NCBI GenBank assembly: GCA_022539475.1
Contig: VCMS01000069.1
Span: 62,001-126,000, forward strand
Length of the DNA stretch: 64,000 nucleotides
Reading direction: 5' to 3'
DNA from: Gracilaria domingensis
Lineage: Eukaryota > Rhodophyta > Florideophyceae > Gracilariales > Gracilariaceae
In this document: positions 11,444 to 23,092 of the stretch, in pieces
Layout: every line of letters starts with the position of its first letter
How positions within the stretch are numbered: the first letter of the stretch is position 1
Program-made: the position numbers and the translations under genes
Notes under the pieces: model-generated
Told to the model about the DNA's origin: nothing
Database searches by the model: none
The model's input: the letters and a program-made list of their open reading frames with translations, nothing else

Positions 11444-12080
11444 GACGTCATTAGCGTTTTTTACATAACAAACATCGAAGAAACCGAAGATTATGTTGCC
11501 GCATTCGAGTCTTTCAAGCAGCTAGTCGAGGAATACTCAGGTTTAAAAACACTGTTGCAAGCATATGATGATATCTTAGAAAACGATACCTTGAACAAGA
11601 GAGCAGGATCTCTCCTTACGTCTACTGCTGTGCTGTCTGAACTGGGAAAACGGGATCAAAGACAGAGACTAGCAGGAGCAGAGAGTATTGCAAGGGCGGC
11701 AGAGAGAGAAGATGAAAGATAGGAAAAGGAAGTAAAAGCTGTTTTGAAGTCTCAGCATCAAGCAGAAGGGGCACTCGCTCTAGAAAAACGCCGCATAACG
11801 TGTATACCAGAGGCTGCTTGCCAAGAATTAGAAATTAATAGAGATGCTGCAGTCGCCGGAAAAGGACGTGTTAGATGAGACGAACACCTTTGCCCGCAAG
11901 GTCAACTTAAGAGCTTGCAAGGCATCTGAACGGCAGCAAGTAGCTGATAAAAGGCTGCAGAGGGAGGGTGAGCTCGCAAGAAGAGTAAGATCCATCGGGC
12001 TCGGCTGTAAAAGCAACAAGAAGCGAAGCTGGTACTTTCTTGGTCTAGACCTCCTCGATGCCTTGATACAAGGGTGAACC
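11444..12080 (+). pseudogene. Broken gene for an unknown coiled-coil protein
   Basis: An open stretch without an ATG starts near 11444 (VFYITNIEETEDYVAAFESF). It continues through heptad-rich sequence (GLKTLLQAYDDILEN, SELGKRDQRQRLAGAESIAR) to a stop at about 11720, resumes in the same frame (EKEVKAVLKSQHQAEGALAL), then moves to another frame. The last piece (from about 11875) holds ERQQVADKRLQREGELARR and ends ...SWYFLGLDLLDALIQG at 12077. A short upstream block ending about 11250 (FQKEALDYSKRAQTLAEEGG) has the same character and could be an earlier exon. The charged helical composition suggests a coiled coil. I do not recognise the family. One in-frame stop and one frame change argue for a pseudogene, although unrecognised introns could explain part of this. 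Confidence 0.45.
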
Positions 12081-14511
12081 ATTTATGTCTAAATATGTTT
12101 ATGGTTTTGAGCTAGACATAAGAAAATGCGAATGAGAATAAAACTATCGCTGAATCTTGCAGCTTAAACAGTAGTTTAGCAAACCGTGTTGACTGAAAAA
12201 AACGTGATACTAAAGTTGAAAAGTTATTGGTTTGATCTCATATCAATTGAATTTATTACCAATTGAAAGCATTTTGCTTATCTTTAGTGAGTGGGACATG
12301 GACCTAAGCCATGGAGAAAAGTTGCAGGCTGACCCCGACCGGTTGTAGTGGCTACCTAGTCATGTCGTCCGCTTATTTCTAGTGAGCTAGACATAAGCAA
12401 ACTGTCTCAAAAGGGTTAAGGGTGGAAAGTAAGTGCGGGGTATACTCGAGTGAAAACGCGTATGTCTATCAAAATTAAATATTTGATTCTTGCTTCAATC
12501 CCGGAACGAGGTAGAATGTATGCTCCTAAGCGGGTCCCATATTGGTTTCTAGCCGCCGTATTCTCGTTGTAAACAAGATTCAAAGGTTCATCTCTCACAT
12601 ACGCCATGATGACATCGACTTCTTTTATATGTCAAAGTATCATGGACTTAAGGTTATGGGAAGCTTTTTTTTTTTAATTTCATTCCGACTGTCCCTGCCC
12701 CGAGGGTATGATTATACATATACCAATTGTACGGGACACAGGTGCCAACGGCCACCATACACATCGCTGATGTGGTCCAGTAGCGTCTGTGTTCCCACAC
12801 TGCGGAGGACAAAAGCAGTCAATGGTGAGCCATACAAAACACTAGATCTGTCAATGATAATATAAGATTATTTGACAATATAACCCAGGTAGAGGGTTCT
12901 CTCCCTTGTCGGCTGAAATGTATCGCAGAAGTCGGGAGTGACAATCCGTGACGAATCGAAAGCAAGGGAGGTTACAAACGGGGCTATTGGATAGTGCCTT
13001 ATAGGTTACCACATGAGATAATGTTGAACAAATTACGAAACATTTTCAAGTCTTCATCTTCTACACACATCATGCACTGATGTCATCGTTGTGTTGTGAT
13101 GAACATCACTTTTTCTGACGAACATTAATCATTCATGACCAAACGAACTGTCGATCTGAAAAGAAGGGGTCAGTACTTTTGTTACACAAACCTAATTAGA
13201 TTGACGGTCATTTCCAGACTTTTTCCTGTCTGAATAGATAGGCTACATAGACGATAGAAATGTAACCATTAGGGGTAGTTTCATACATAATGAAAATAAC
13301 ACTCATTATATACCAGAATGATCCTTCCAGAACACAACTAGTACCATCCAGTATTCGAAATAATATGAATTCAGTCGTCGTTATCTTCACATCACAAACA
13401 CACCCTTGACGGCATAGGCGACGTCCTTCGCATCAAATGGGTCATATGATCACGCATTATATCATTATTGTAACGTATGTAGAATTGTGCCATGAGAACA
13501 CATATCTTACGATTCAATAAACACGACATTTGTTCGACTGACTGTCATTGTTACTAGCTTTCTCACATATGTAGTCATTGTCTTTGATCCTTGGCTCTTT
13601 AAAAGTGTGTGGCAGCTTACCGTCGGCCCACCACGTAACTTTTTGATGAAAGAGGCATTCACCAGCAGGTTTATGTTGAGATTGTATTTGTAAGGAAGAC
13701 TTGTCGCCCATAAACTGCAATAATATGATTTTTGTAGTTATTTTATAACGTTGAAATGCTAACCAGTGCCAAACAGGTATTCGTTCCTCCTTTCTATATG
13801 TATCGCAGTTTGGGTATTGGGCTCGAGGTGTTCGGAAGTGAAAGGTTTCATTACGAATTCAAAACTATCGAGGCCATTGAAAACACCTGCGTAAAGTCCC
13901 ACCGGATTCTCCGGCGACATCCACGGCTAGAGCAACGCTAATGGCACTCTCGGCGCGGTTCCGTGCAAAAACCTGTGCTACGCAGTCTTTAACCACTTTA
14001 TCTCTAGCGCTGCATGCTGCAAATCGATATGTGCTTCAATAATCTTTTTTCCTTCTTGAAATTGGTCTCTTATTTAAGAATTGCAATATGCAAACCCCCC
14101 ACAATTTTATTCTCATCAGCATTTGCCTGTTTCTTTCTACCTTTGCCTAACACGCCCTTGCCTTCAATGTTTTCGTATTCGCTGTGTTCTTCTCCTCCGT
14201 CCTCCTGTTCCTCGTGTCCTTCCTCGTCTGTGTCTTGTCCTGTTGCTTGATTCTCACCATGCACAAATAAAGACTAGCTTTGTATGGTACTGAATGCAGG
14301 ACCAACCTGCATTCCGCTCTCAAAATAGCAATTGTCAGGAATTGTGGATCACGATGTGAGACCATACTTCAATAGTCACATTGTCTTCTACAACGCAATT
14401 TCTGTCCACATATGCTGTGCGTAGTTATTGAGCTAGACTGGTCTAAGGGTATTACACGAAAACCTGCTTATCAAATGTATGCATCCTGCCGTTAAGCACA
14501 TGTAGCGATGT
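12081..14511. other. AT-rich intergenic sequence
   Basis: No supported gene; short frames on both strands have no motifs. The only recognisable item is the exon-like block at 12801-12861 shared with 47.85 kb. A short direct repeat (GAGCTAGACATAAG at about 12110, GTGAGCTAGACATAAGC at about 12383) is also present. Confidence 0.6.
12801..12861 (+). repeat. Exon-like block shared with 47846-47906
   Basis: About 60 bp, some 85% identical to 47846-47906. Both copies keep the same reading frame: LRRT-x-x-VNGEPYKTL-x-x-SM-x-I. Frame conservation suggests a piece of coding sequence, perhaps the last exon of a multicopy gene family, rather than a random repeat. No other part of the 46.5-47.8 kb gene is recognisable here. 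Confidence 0.6.
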
Positions 14512-15000
14512 CTACGCCAAAGACGCCATCGAGGTAATACGGGACGCATGTTCTCGTCTTGCAGAGTCGACAAAACTTGTATACATACGGTTTCCAAACA
14601 CTTCACCGCCCTCTAGCTTCTCTCTGATGTACAAACAAACATGATTATAATAAAAGTTTTCCTTCAACTCTACTAAAAGCTGTGATGAACATTCGTCAAG
14701 GCCGCAGTCTAGCACATTTGACACGAAGTCGAGTTGAGCTCCGTCTTGTAGCCCAATGTTTTGTTCGAAAACATCGATGGATACAGATGTCCAGAAAGAG
14801 GTAAGCGGGGCTGACGAGAGATTCATCTAAAAAGAAGTTCCGGAGGATGATTCTGTCGGCTTTGACGCACGGAAGGCTTGTCAACAGCGGCATGTGCTGC
14901 GCTCGCAGCGCTGTCAGCACTATAACGCGATGCTGCTTGGGGCGCGGCGGCCGGAAGTCAGGCACCGGGTACCTCAGTGGCAACGTGTGCGTGGGCAAGA
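14512..15000 (-). pseudogene. Broken unknown gene, 3' part
   Basis: Two minus-strand frames join into plausible protein: an upstream part (14820-14998: HRVIVLTALRAQHMPLL, ILRNFFLDESL) and a downstream part (14512-14826: TSFWTSVSIDVFEQNIG, LVELKENFYYNHVCLYI), ending at the stop near 14512. A shift near 14820 is needed to connect them. Codon use and composition look like real coding sequence and GC rises sharply upstream. I do not recognise the family. Confidence 0.4.
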
Positions 15001-16109
15001 GTTAAATGCACAGCCGCTTGAAAATTCTGGCGTAGTGGAAGGCAATCAGTGCGGTTTCGGCGTACGACCGGGGTTTTGGCGACACGTGATACCAGGGAAT
15101 GCGCGTGCGGCCCAGCAGCAGCTCGACGCGGAGGTGCGTTTGGCCGCCGAGAGTGAGTGGGTCGCGGCGGCGTGCAACTTGTACTGCGCCTACTCGATGC
15201 CTTAAGAGATGAACGCCACGTTGTCCCCCACCGCGCGTGGAACAGCGCCCGCGGCACGGCGCGGTGCGCCAGCAGCTCACGTAGCGCTTGCGGGAGATGG
15301 CGCGGTGGCGACCGGCGCTTTGGCGTCAGCGACAGTTGGTGGGGCCGCGAATGCCGGCGCACAGCGCGCGCGGGCATGACGCAGGCATATGCAGGGCGTC
15401 TGCGCGACGGATACGCCGCGGTGAGAGGATCGCGCACGGCCTCATCAAGCCCCGGCGGGGGCGACTGCCGGTGCTCACTGCGCAGGCACAACTCAAGCCT
15501 AGAGTGGCTGCGCTGCCGTAAGCAGCAGCGGGCGGTTCCTTTCGGCTGCCAGAAGCCGTACTTACAGTAGAGCGGCGCAGGGAGGCGGGGCGCGTAGGGC
15601 AACGACGACGAGCGCATCCTCGCGGATATCGATGCAACCGCATTGCGCGTGGCGTGGCATGCGCGAAGCGCCCGTTCTACCGGACGCGCTGTGCGGAGTG
15701 CTCCTTTCATGCCCATTTATCGAAAGTAAAAGATTACCGGTACCACGTCCTCTGCCACCACACCCACCGTTCTTCCGCCAACCGCCAACACCACCGTTTG
15801 CCATCCAGCGTCTCGCACAACGCGGCCTGCCCCCCAGGCGGCCGCGCCCGATCTAATGCGCGACGATGAAGCCCACCGCGGATCAAATGCAGCGCCAAGC
15901 GTCGCTGGCGAGCACGGCGAGCCGCGGAATGTATGCAGCCACCGCCCTGTGTTGCGCCGCCGATGTCACCACAGGGCGGAATGGCTGCAGCAGCGCGCGT
16001 GCGTCGCGACGCCACCGCCGCTGCCGCCGCCGCGCACTACGAATCGGCCCCACACAGTCTGCGCCCCCCATGGGTGCGAGTCACTTTTGCGTGAGCCATT
16101 GGGCTGCTC
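15001..16109. other. GC-rich island with no readable gene
   Basis: Composition resembles the host genes at 58.6-63.3 kb. Long frames exist in all six readings, as expected at this GC content, and none shows a family motif. It probably holds the decayed 5' part of the minus-strand gene at 14512-15000 and the promoter or lost N-terminus of the transporter pseudogene that starts at 16110; the two would be divergent. Confidence 0.45.
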
Positions 16110-17268
16110 ATGGCGGCGCGTCGCTTCGTCATTTTTCTCGCCAAGCCGCTGTTCACCTTCTTGTGCGACGAAACCTTCCACCACCGCGCGCTGCTCGTCC
16201 TCGCACACGTCTGCTACTACACCTGCACGCTGCTGGTGTCGCGCGCTTGCGGGTTCGCGCTCACCATGGCCGTCTTCGTCGCGCGGGAACTCTTCATCAG
16301 CGGCTGCGAGCCCACCGTCAACAACACTGCTATGGCCGTGCTGGACAATGCTGGAGACGGCGCCACCGGCTACGGCATGCTACGCCCATGGGGAAGCTCG
16401 GGCTTGAGCCTGGCATCCGTTTTCGTCCCGTTCGTGTCGGATTTCTTTCTCGCGGGAAACTTGCAGGCCATTCTGTACTCGCAGATGGCGTCCGAGCTCG
16501 ACTTGTCGCGCACGCTGTTCGAGCGACAGATACGCCGCAAGCAGATGCAGCGTGCCGCCCCAACCATGGTTTCCACCGTGCTGTGGTCGCTGCACGTGAT
16601 GTACCTCATGCTCACGGTGCTGCTGCAGGGCAACGTGCTGGGCATGTTCCAAATGGCCCTGTTTCTGTACTTCAGCACGCTGTAAATCAGCACCACTGCG
16701 CTGGTTGTGTCCGTGCTGCTCAGTTGCAGCGCGGTGGCGCTCTCATTACGGTACGATTCGCTGTTCTGTCGGAGTTTCGGAGGCCCATACGCTGGCTTCT
16801 AGTACGAGCTCATCATGTCGTGCATGACCATGATCGGATACTGCGTGGTGCAGTTCAGCTCGAGTCGCTCCACGGCGTTCGTTATCGTGGAGGTGATTAA
16901 CTGCGGTACTTACGCGCTTTTACTCATGTCGCGGCTGCAGATCGCCAAGAAGCTGTCGCCCATGAGCAGCACGGCGCAGGGCTTCCTGAGCATACTGAAT
17001 ATGGCGTGGGGCTGGCAATGGGCCCACTTTTGTCCGGCGTGGCGTACGAACGCGGCAGGGCGCCCGTGATTTATATCGCCATGGCCGTGGTGCAGTTCAC
17101 GGTTTTGCGGTGCCCAGCGTGTTGGGGTTGCCGCTGCGGGAGGCGAGCGTGGCGGCTATATGTGACGGCGACGACGACGACGAACAGCTGCCGCTAATGG
17201 CAGGCGCGCCGGGAGCTCAGGGCACGCAGCGTGGCGCAGGCGCCGTGAGGCACGCACAAAAGAAATAA
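16110..17268 (+). pseudogene. MFS-type transporter pseudogene
   Basis: The reading opens with AARRFVIFLAKPLFTFLCDE, like the P-x-x-x-x-L-x-D loop after helix 2 in MFS_1-like carriers. Several hydrophobic helices follow (LVLAHVCYYTCTLLV, LSLASVFVPFVSDFFL, VLWSLHVMYLMLTVLL, STTALVVSVLLS, AFVIVEVINCGTYALLL). The late motif SSTAQGFLSIL-x-x-xWGLGMGPLLSG is typical of these proteins. The frame is broken: in-frame stops at 16683 (TAA) and about 16800 (TAG), a one-base shift near 17005, and another near 17115. After that an acidic tail (DGDDDDEQLPLM) ends at the TAA at 17266-17268. The first two helices are not found upstream. The substrate is unknown. Gypsy sequence begins directly after the stop codon. 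Confidence 0.7.
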
Positions 17269-20097
17269 CCGGATCCCGAACCGAATCATGTTGATGGCCA
17301 AGCGAAACTATAAGGTGGACGCTGACCTTGGCCTCAGCCCCCACTTCATGGAGCGTTACCTGACAGTACTAGACACAGGTGCAGGTCCGAACTTCATACT
17401 TTAGTCCCTTCTCACACCGCAATTGCGGGAACGTGTCCGCCGCAGCGTGGTTTCTGATGTAGCTGACTCAAATAACAAACCGTTAACAACGGCGGGAACA
17501 ATCTACTTTGTCGTGCGTTTGGGAACTTCCGTTGTGAAGGTTCAATTCATCTTTTGTCTGTCTTTGGCTGCACCAGTCATTTTGGGTTCCGGTTATTGCG
17601 ACAGGTTTGTCGATGCATTCAGGTCCCGCCTCAATCGTGTAGAACTCGAAGATGGTTCATAGGTACCGATCGTCCGTCGTCCGCTGAAGCGGTCATCGCG
17701 GAAGCAAGTTCCACTCCCTGCTGCGCAGGCCCCGGTACCGGCATCGCGCGAGTCCACCAAGCTCTGTGTTGCTTCTTCGATCCCTATCCCGCCTGAGTGC
17801 TAAGTTATGGTGTCAAGTAATTCCCGTCAACCCGGTCTTCGGGTTATTCGACCACTCACTTCGTTTTACGAGAAGTCCCAACTCGCCGTCGCGAATGGCC
17901 TCGTGCAAATCACACCGGATACTCCGTCTCGGATGTTCCTTGCCAATCTTGGCAGCACCCCCCAGTTTCTCGTGAAGAACCAAGTCATTGGATCCGTCAC
18001 ATCACACCGACTCACGATTCTTCCGACGAAGATGACGGCCGCCGATGTCCTCGGAATAGTTACTTCTGAAGAAGATGTTGCCTCATCTATGGAGGGGGGG
18101 GAACCGCAGTTCCTGCTGCTTCCGCGAGTACCAGTACCGGCCCAACGTAGAAGAAGCTGACTGATTTGGAACCACACCCTTTGTCAAGGACAGAAGAGCG
18201 TAAGCGCACGAGCTACGAGGAGGTTGACTCTTTGAAGGCGCTCGAGGAACTTGATCTCGGTCATGTACCGGAGTCGCACCGTGAACGTCTAAGAGATATG
18301 CTACGGGAGTTTTCCCCAATGTGGGATGGCTCTCTCGGAGAGATTAATGCAACGGAACACCCTATCGATTTGTTACCGAACACACGTCCGGTTTCATAAC
18401 CCCCTCACAGGGCAGGTCCGAAAGCTCGGGAGGAAGAACAGTTCCAAATGAACAAGATTCTCCGTGCGGGTCTCATCGAACACCCGCAATCGCCGTGCGC
18501 ATCCCCAGTGGCACTAGCTCTCAAGACCGACGTAACCTGGAGGTTCTGTGTCGACTATCAACAGCTTAATGCCGTGAAGGTAAGAGACGCTTACGCAATT
18601 TCTTGTATGGACGAGTGTATCGATATGCTCGGTGACGCTACCGCGTTCACGGCTTTTGATGACATTTGAGGATACTGGCAAGTCCCTGTCACGGAGGAAG
18701 ATCGCGATAAGACTGCGTTCCGTACCTTGGGCAGTTTTCCATCGCTAGGTGATTATCGTCAACAATGAAATACCTCGCTAATGAAGCAAATACCCGCTGG
18801 GCGGAAATCCATTACAAAAGCCCGGGCCGCTTACAAGCGTGATTTTAATGCTCGCTTGCGAGGAAAAAGCTCTGAACCACTACATGTGGGCAACCATGTA
18901 TTCGTACGGAAGGAAAACTAAAACCCTGAGAAGGGCAAAAGTCATAAGCTCTCGCCTGTGGCGGATGGACCTTATAAGGTAATCTCGGTCGCACCGGAAA
19001 CTGTCGTGGTCGAGATCGCTGACAGGCATGAACGGATCTCCGCGCGCGTAGTATTGGCCGCTCCACCCTCGTCTGAGGGTAACCCGCCGGATACGGATCC
19101 CGTACCTACGGAGTCAATAACGACGGTAGAACCGGAACAACAAGTGATGACATGACCCTCCATCCTGCCCCACCCCCACCAAGGCCATACAGACCTCCCG
19201 ATAGAGTCGGTTTCCCCGAATGTGTCGGACAATGCTCGCCAACATGGCACCCCCACTTCTATCCCATCGCTGGGTTCACCCACCCGCGATGCGGGCCGTT
19301 CATTTACTCTCCATGCCGCTCCATCTAAAGAGGGGGAGGAGGTTATCAGCTCTGCTGAGAGTTCTTTGCCGACGTCGCGTCTTGAGAACACTCGTGAAGC
19401 ACGGAATGTACGGAGCTCTTCGGATGTTTCGGTCAGTGACCGGGCATCGCGTCCGCAAGGCACGGTCGCTCGCAAGACACACAGACCCTTTGCCGGGAAG
19501 TCTACACCGTCGCCGTGTAAGGACACTCACGCAGAAGCGGAATCGTTAAGTCACAAGAACCTCGTGACCTACCAGCCGCACTGGGTCGAACGAATTCGAA
19601 TGATGTCGGCGGTACCAAGCCGACGTCGTCGGAACGAAACCCCACTGGGGAAAGCGCAGCGACAACACTACCCACCGCGCAACGCGACGCAGAGGCACCA
19701 GGAGCCCTGGGAACTACTGCAGAGCAGGCACGAGCAGAGGAGAAAGACGTCCCGAGTGACTCGATAGAAACCTGCAATAACTCCGTTGGAATACCGGGCA
19801 CCCCGGGAAGAGTTCCCGTCATGGACGGAACACCCCCAAGTACTGGGGGCTAAAAATCAGCGCATGAGTGGTCGCACACCGAGATCACGAGATGGCATGC
19901 CACCGGCGGTGCGGATAGCCCCGGTAGCCCGGAAGTAACCGTTCAGAAGGGTAATTTGGCAAGCAAAGTTGAAAAGCCAACGGCGCAGCCGTTGAAGGAC
20001 ACCTGTCAGAGGGAGGCGGATCTCCCGAGGGAGCTTGACTTCCAACCGTCACGTCGATCACGTGCACGCACGGTTGCCCTAGTGGAATCATAAGGAA

Positions 20098-20226
20098 AAT
20101 ACGGGGTGTGCACGGGTTTATTTAGAAAATTGGGTGGTCAAAATTGCAATCTACTCCGTGCGCGTGGCTTGCAAACCCCGTGAATGAACACCAATTTTCC
20201 GAATAAACCCGTGCACACCCCGTATT
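20098..20226. repeat. Palindromic MITE, 129 bp
   Basis: Terminal inverted repeats of 36 bp (20098-20133 and 20191-20226) begin AATACGGGGTGTGCACGGGT and differ at two positions. The core is 57 bp. No clear target-site duplication is seen. It lies inside the pol tail of a gypsy fossil, so it inserted after that element did or was carried by it. Confidence 0.85.
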
Positions 20227-20499
20227 CACCCTCGGAAAAAACATGATTCTCCTAGGGTTGTAAAGCCATCTCAGGTGGGAACTTCTGACGTGAGTGGAGG
20301 CGGTGAGCACGCAGCTTCGCGAACGCCAACGAGGCGGAAGCGCCGACTGGCGGTACGCAGAGACATCGAAAGCGCTCTTCCTCGGAGAGAACTGGCCACG
20401 AACAGCCCCGCGCGCGCTGCTACCCACGATATAGGAACTGCTCCCCTACAAGGGTTGTCAAACGATGAAGTAACCATAACACGGCAAGTACGGCAGGTG

Positions 20500-20649
20500 T
20501 ACGTTCAGGAGTACATCGTCGACCGAGTTATCGGGCACACCTGGGACCAAGACGGTATTTTACAATACTTCGTCCGTTCGTTCGGCTATGACCAATCGTG
20601 GGATAATTACGAACCCACCGAGCACCTGCCGCGTTCGAATGTCGTACAG
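20500..20649 (+). other. Chromodomain at the end of the gypsy pol
   Basis: About 50 residues: VYVQEYIVDRVIGH, then the strand ILQYFVRSFGY, then WDNYEPTEHLP and a closing helix. The aromatic residues Y, W and Y expected of a methyl-lysine cage are present, along with the W-x-x-x-E-P-x-x-x-L core typical of chromodomains. In chromoviruses this C-terminal module directs integration to marked chromatin. Here it is part of a fossil. Confidence 0.85.
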
Positions 20650-21094
20650 TACCACCGCTACGCGGTAACGGTCACACCAGTGACGCTGGATAATGCCCAA
20701 GTGGGATAAGATTGCCGTGGAAACGGATGGATACCATGTTGGTTACACACGTCATATGTCGGGAATCGAGCCCACACTACCTTAGTGGGACGCCCATCGC
20801 ACTGAAAATTCGACCAGCCCGCGCCATGAGAACATCGAGTTTCGGAACAAGGCTCATGTCTAGTGTTTTTCATCCAGCTCGCTGATAACGGCATTTCGGC
20901 CACACGATGAGCATGGCTTTTCCACTCAGAAGGGTGCGTTTTTCGTGCGCATCGCATCGAATTGCATGACCGACTATGCTGGTAAGGAAGAGAGACATCG
21001 TCGAGGACGTGTAGGAAGGAAAGAATCTTTTATCCCAAGTCCATACTACTGTGAACAGGTAATTACCCACGTATAGGAAAAGATCAACCCCCGC

Positions 21095-23092
21095 TTACTG
21101 GCCGGCATCATCGAGCTCACTCTGAGGAAGCATACCACCGAGGCGTTGAGCGAAGGCGTTTGCCAAAGCAGTAACGTCGCAAGAGGCTGCACTAGCGCCC
21201 AAGCCCGTGCCGCGGAGGAATCGAGCGATAATCGCACCTTTGTCAACACGCGCTGCCGCAGGAGCCGCCTGAGCCGGGATAGGGGCCAGAATGGGTACCG
21301 CAACAACCGCAGGAGTGGGAGCGATGAAGTCAGCCGCTGAAGCAGAACCGACAAATTGAGCAGAGCCAGCGTTCTCACCCACAGGGGTCGCGTTGATCTC
21401 TTCGATCATGTCTATGTCATCGCCTCCCGTGTCCTCGGGTTTGTCGTCCACCATTGGTTCATTCCTGAGGTACTTTCGGTAGTACTCTTCAGAGTTCACG
21501 AACCCGGTTGGGTGATCTGCTGGCACACGCCGGGGAGCATATCGAAGTTCACTCGCCTCTTCTTCGGAGATCTCCCGGTAATCCCAAGGGTCGAAGAGGA
21601 CGAAATCGCCCGCGAGAGCGGTATTTCTTCCCAGACCTGGGCCGTAACCACCCGAGTTCGGGGAATCACCACGACCACTCTGAGACAGAGGCACCTGAGT
21701 CCAATCGACACTATCGATGTAATCGAGAAGGCTTAGCACTTTGTCGTTGTTGGCACAACCCCCGAGGGGGACTTCCAAGTCCAAGCTTCGGATAGCTGCC
21801 CACACGCGGGGTGGAATGAACCACTGTCGGTACTGGTCATATGCCTCTGCGAGGATGAATGCCGCCCTGCCGACCGCCCATTCCGTGAAGACAACGGACC
21901 ACAACCAGGTTCGGGGATCTGTGAGCAGATAGGACCCTAGATAGGTGAAGACCTGGGGCACCTCGTTGTAGCACCCCCGGCAAGCCTCTAGGTAGCTCCA
22001 CCACTCTGGCAGAGAGACATACCGACCTTGTCAGTGCGCTGCCATCATGTGGCGGATCTTTACGTCCTGGTATGGCGCAAAGTATCCAAGTTGGGATCGA
22101 CACCGCCTCTCATGGCGGATGAAGTTCTGAAAGAAATTTGACCGCAAGAAGCGGGGGAGGTAGCGAGACCTAGGGCGAAGAATCGGTGATGTCCAGCACA
22201 TGGCTTCTTGCAGTTGAACGGGCCTGCCTCGCCAGGCGAATGTTTCCAATTTTGCTAAGCCGTCGCAGTAACTAATTTCCCCGCGGGTGGGGTAATAGAC
22301 CACGTCGAAGTCCATCCCCGGTAGGATTGGGAACTCGAGGGGCGCCCGGCCTTGCCGTTTGTAATCAACCGATACGAAGTTCGCATGGGCCTCGTCCCGG
22401 GATTGCCGGTTCTCTCGTGCAACCTGATGGACAGGGATCGCAATTCGCGTCCGCCAATTCCAAGAAGCGGTCACCATCGCTGGCAGGTCCCCCGGGAGGG
22501 TGTTGCGCCCATCGACATACTCAGTGATGAGGGTTTCGTTAGAACCAACAGTCGGGTGGAACCATGGCACAAGCCGGAGACGTCTCGCATGTCGCTTGTT
22601 CGCCGCGTGGAGCCCCACAAGGCAGTTGAAGGATGGTCAGGCCACGGCTGGGCGGAAGCCGATGACGTGCCTCGCGAGAGCGGTATGCTGCGCGGAGGAC
22701 CCAGCAGCGTTTTTCTGTCGCTCTGCGGACGGATTGGAGCCGTGCTGAGGGAGTGGGACGGCTCGGAATCCGATGAAGCCCCCTTGGGGGAATTGCTGTT
22801 GGTCCGGTGGCTGGTTCGGCGGGAGTCCACTCATCGTGAGGTCGGTTTCCGGTGTCCGGGAAGTGTACGTCGCCGGAGCGAGAGAGCGTGAAGTACTTTG
22901 AGGAGTTGCCGCTGCCACAGAGGTGGAGAGCACGTCGTTGACAGGAGAAGGAGATGAACATACCGGAGGACAGGAGAGCGCCGCACTTATATCGTCTTCG
23001 CTTGGCACCATCCTGCCCTCTTCGAGGTTGTATTTTCGCCTAAGGAGGAGGAGATGTAGTGCGACGCTCACGTATGAGGATTTTGGCCGCAC
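21095..23092 (-). pseudogene. Long unknown fossil reading frame, convergent with gypsy pol
   Basis: About 660 codons on the minus strand stay in a single frame with few interruptions. The N-terminal part is Ser/Pro/Gln-rich. The middle is well structured (FPILPGMDFDVVYYPTRGEI, WTSPILRPRSRYLPRFLRSN, YDQYRQWFIPPRVWAAIRSL). Next comes an acidic stretch (KPEDTGGDDIDMIEEI), then an Ala/Pro-rich tail ending GGMLPQSELDDAGQ. I do not recognise it. It lies just beyond the chromodomain and runs the opposite way. It is either an antisense ORF in the 3' region of the gypsy element or the gag of a separate minus-strand element whose LTR would lie at 23.1-23.9 kb. Confidence 0.55.

Larger units (their letters stand above)
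17269..20709 (+). mobile_element. Ty3/gypsy chromodomain element, pol part (fossil)
   Basis: Plus-strand gypsy remains in order: aspartic protease (about 17290-17660, LDTGAGPNFI), linker, reverse transcriptase start (about 18180-18760: LREFSPMWDGSLGEI, EHPIDLLP, WRFCVDYQQLNAVKV, AFTAFDDI), integrase C-terminal region (about 18800-19160: ARAAYKRDFNARL, LHVGNHVFVRKE, ADGPYKVISV), a long Ser/Arg-rich tail (about 19160-20270) and a chromodomain (20500-20649). The middle of pol, from RT to integrase core, is missing. It is the same family as the fragments at 6366-10100, and its left edge falls at the gag-protease junction. It is old, with several interruptions. A 129-bp MITE sits in the tail. Confidence 0.85.

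Noticed and set aside
14958-15716. 252-codon minus-strand frame
   Set aside because: Arg/Pro/Ala-rich with no motif; other frames are equally open. At most it overlaps a decayed gene.
15866-16900. 344-codon plus-strand frame overlapping the transporter pseudogene
   Set aside because: Arg/His/Ala-rich reading typical of a shadow frame in GC-rich DNA; the real transporter motifs are in another frame.
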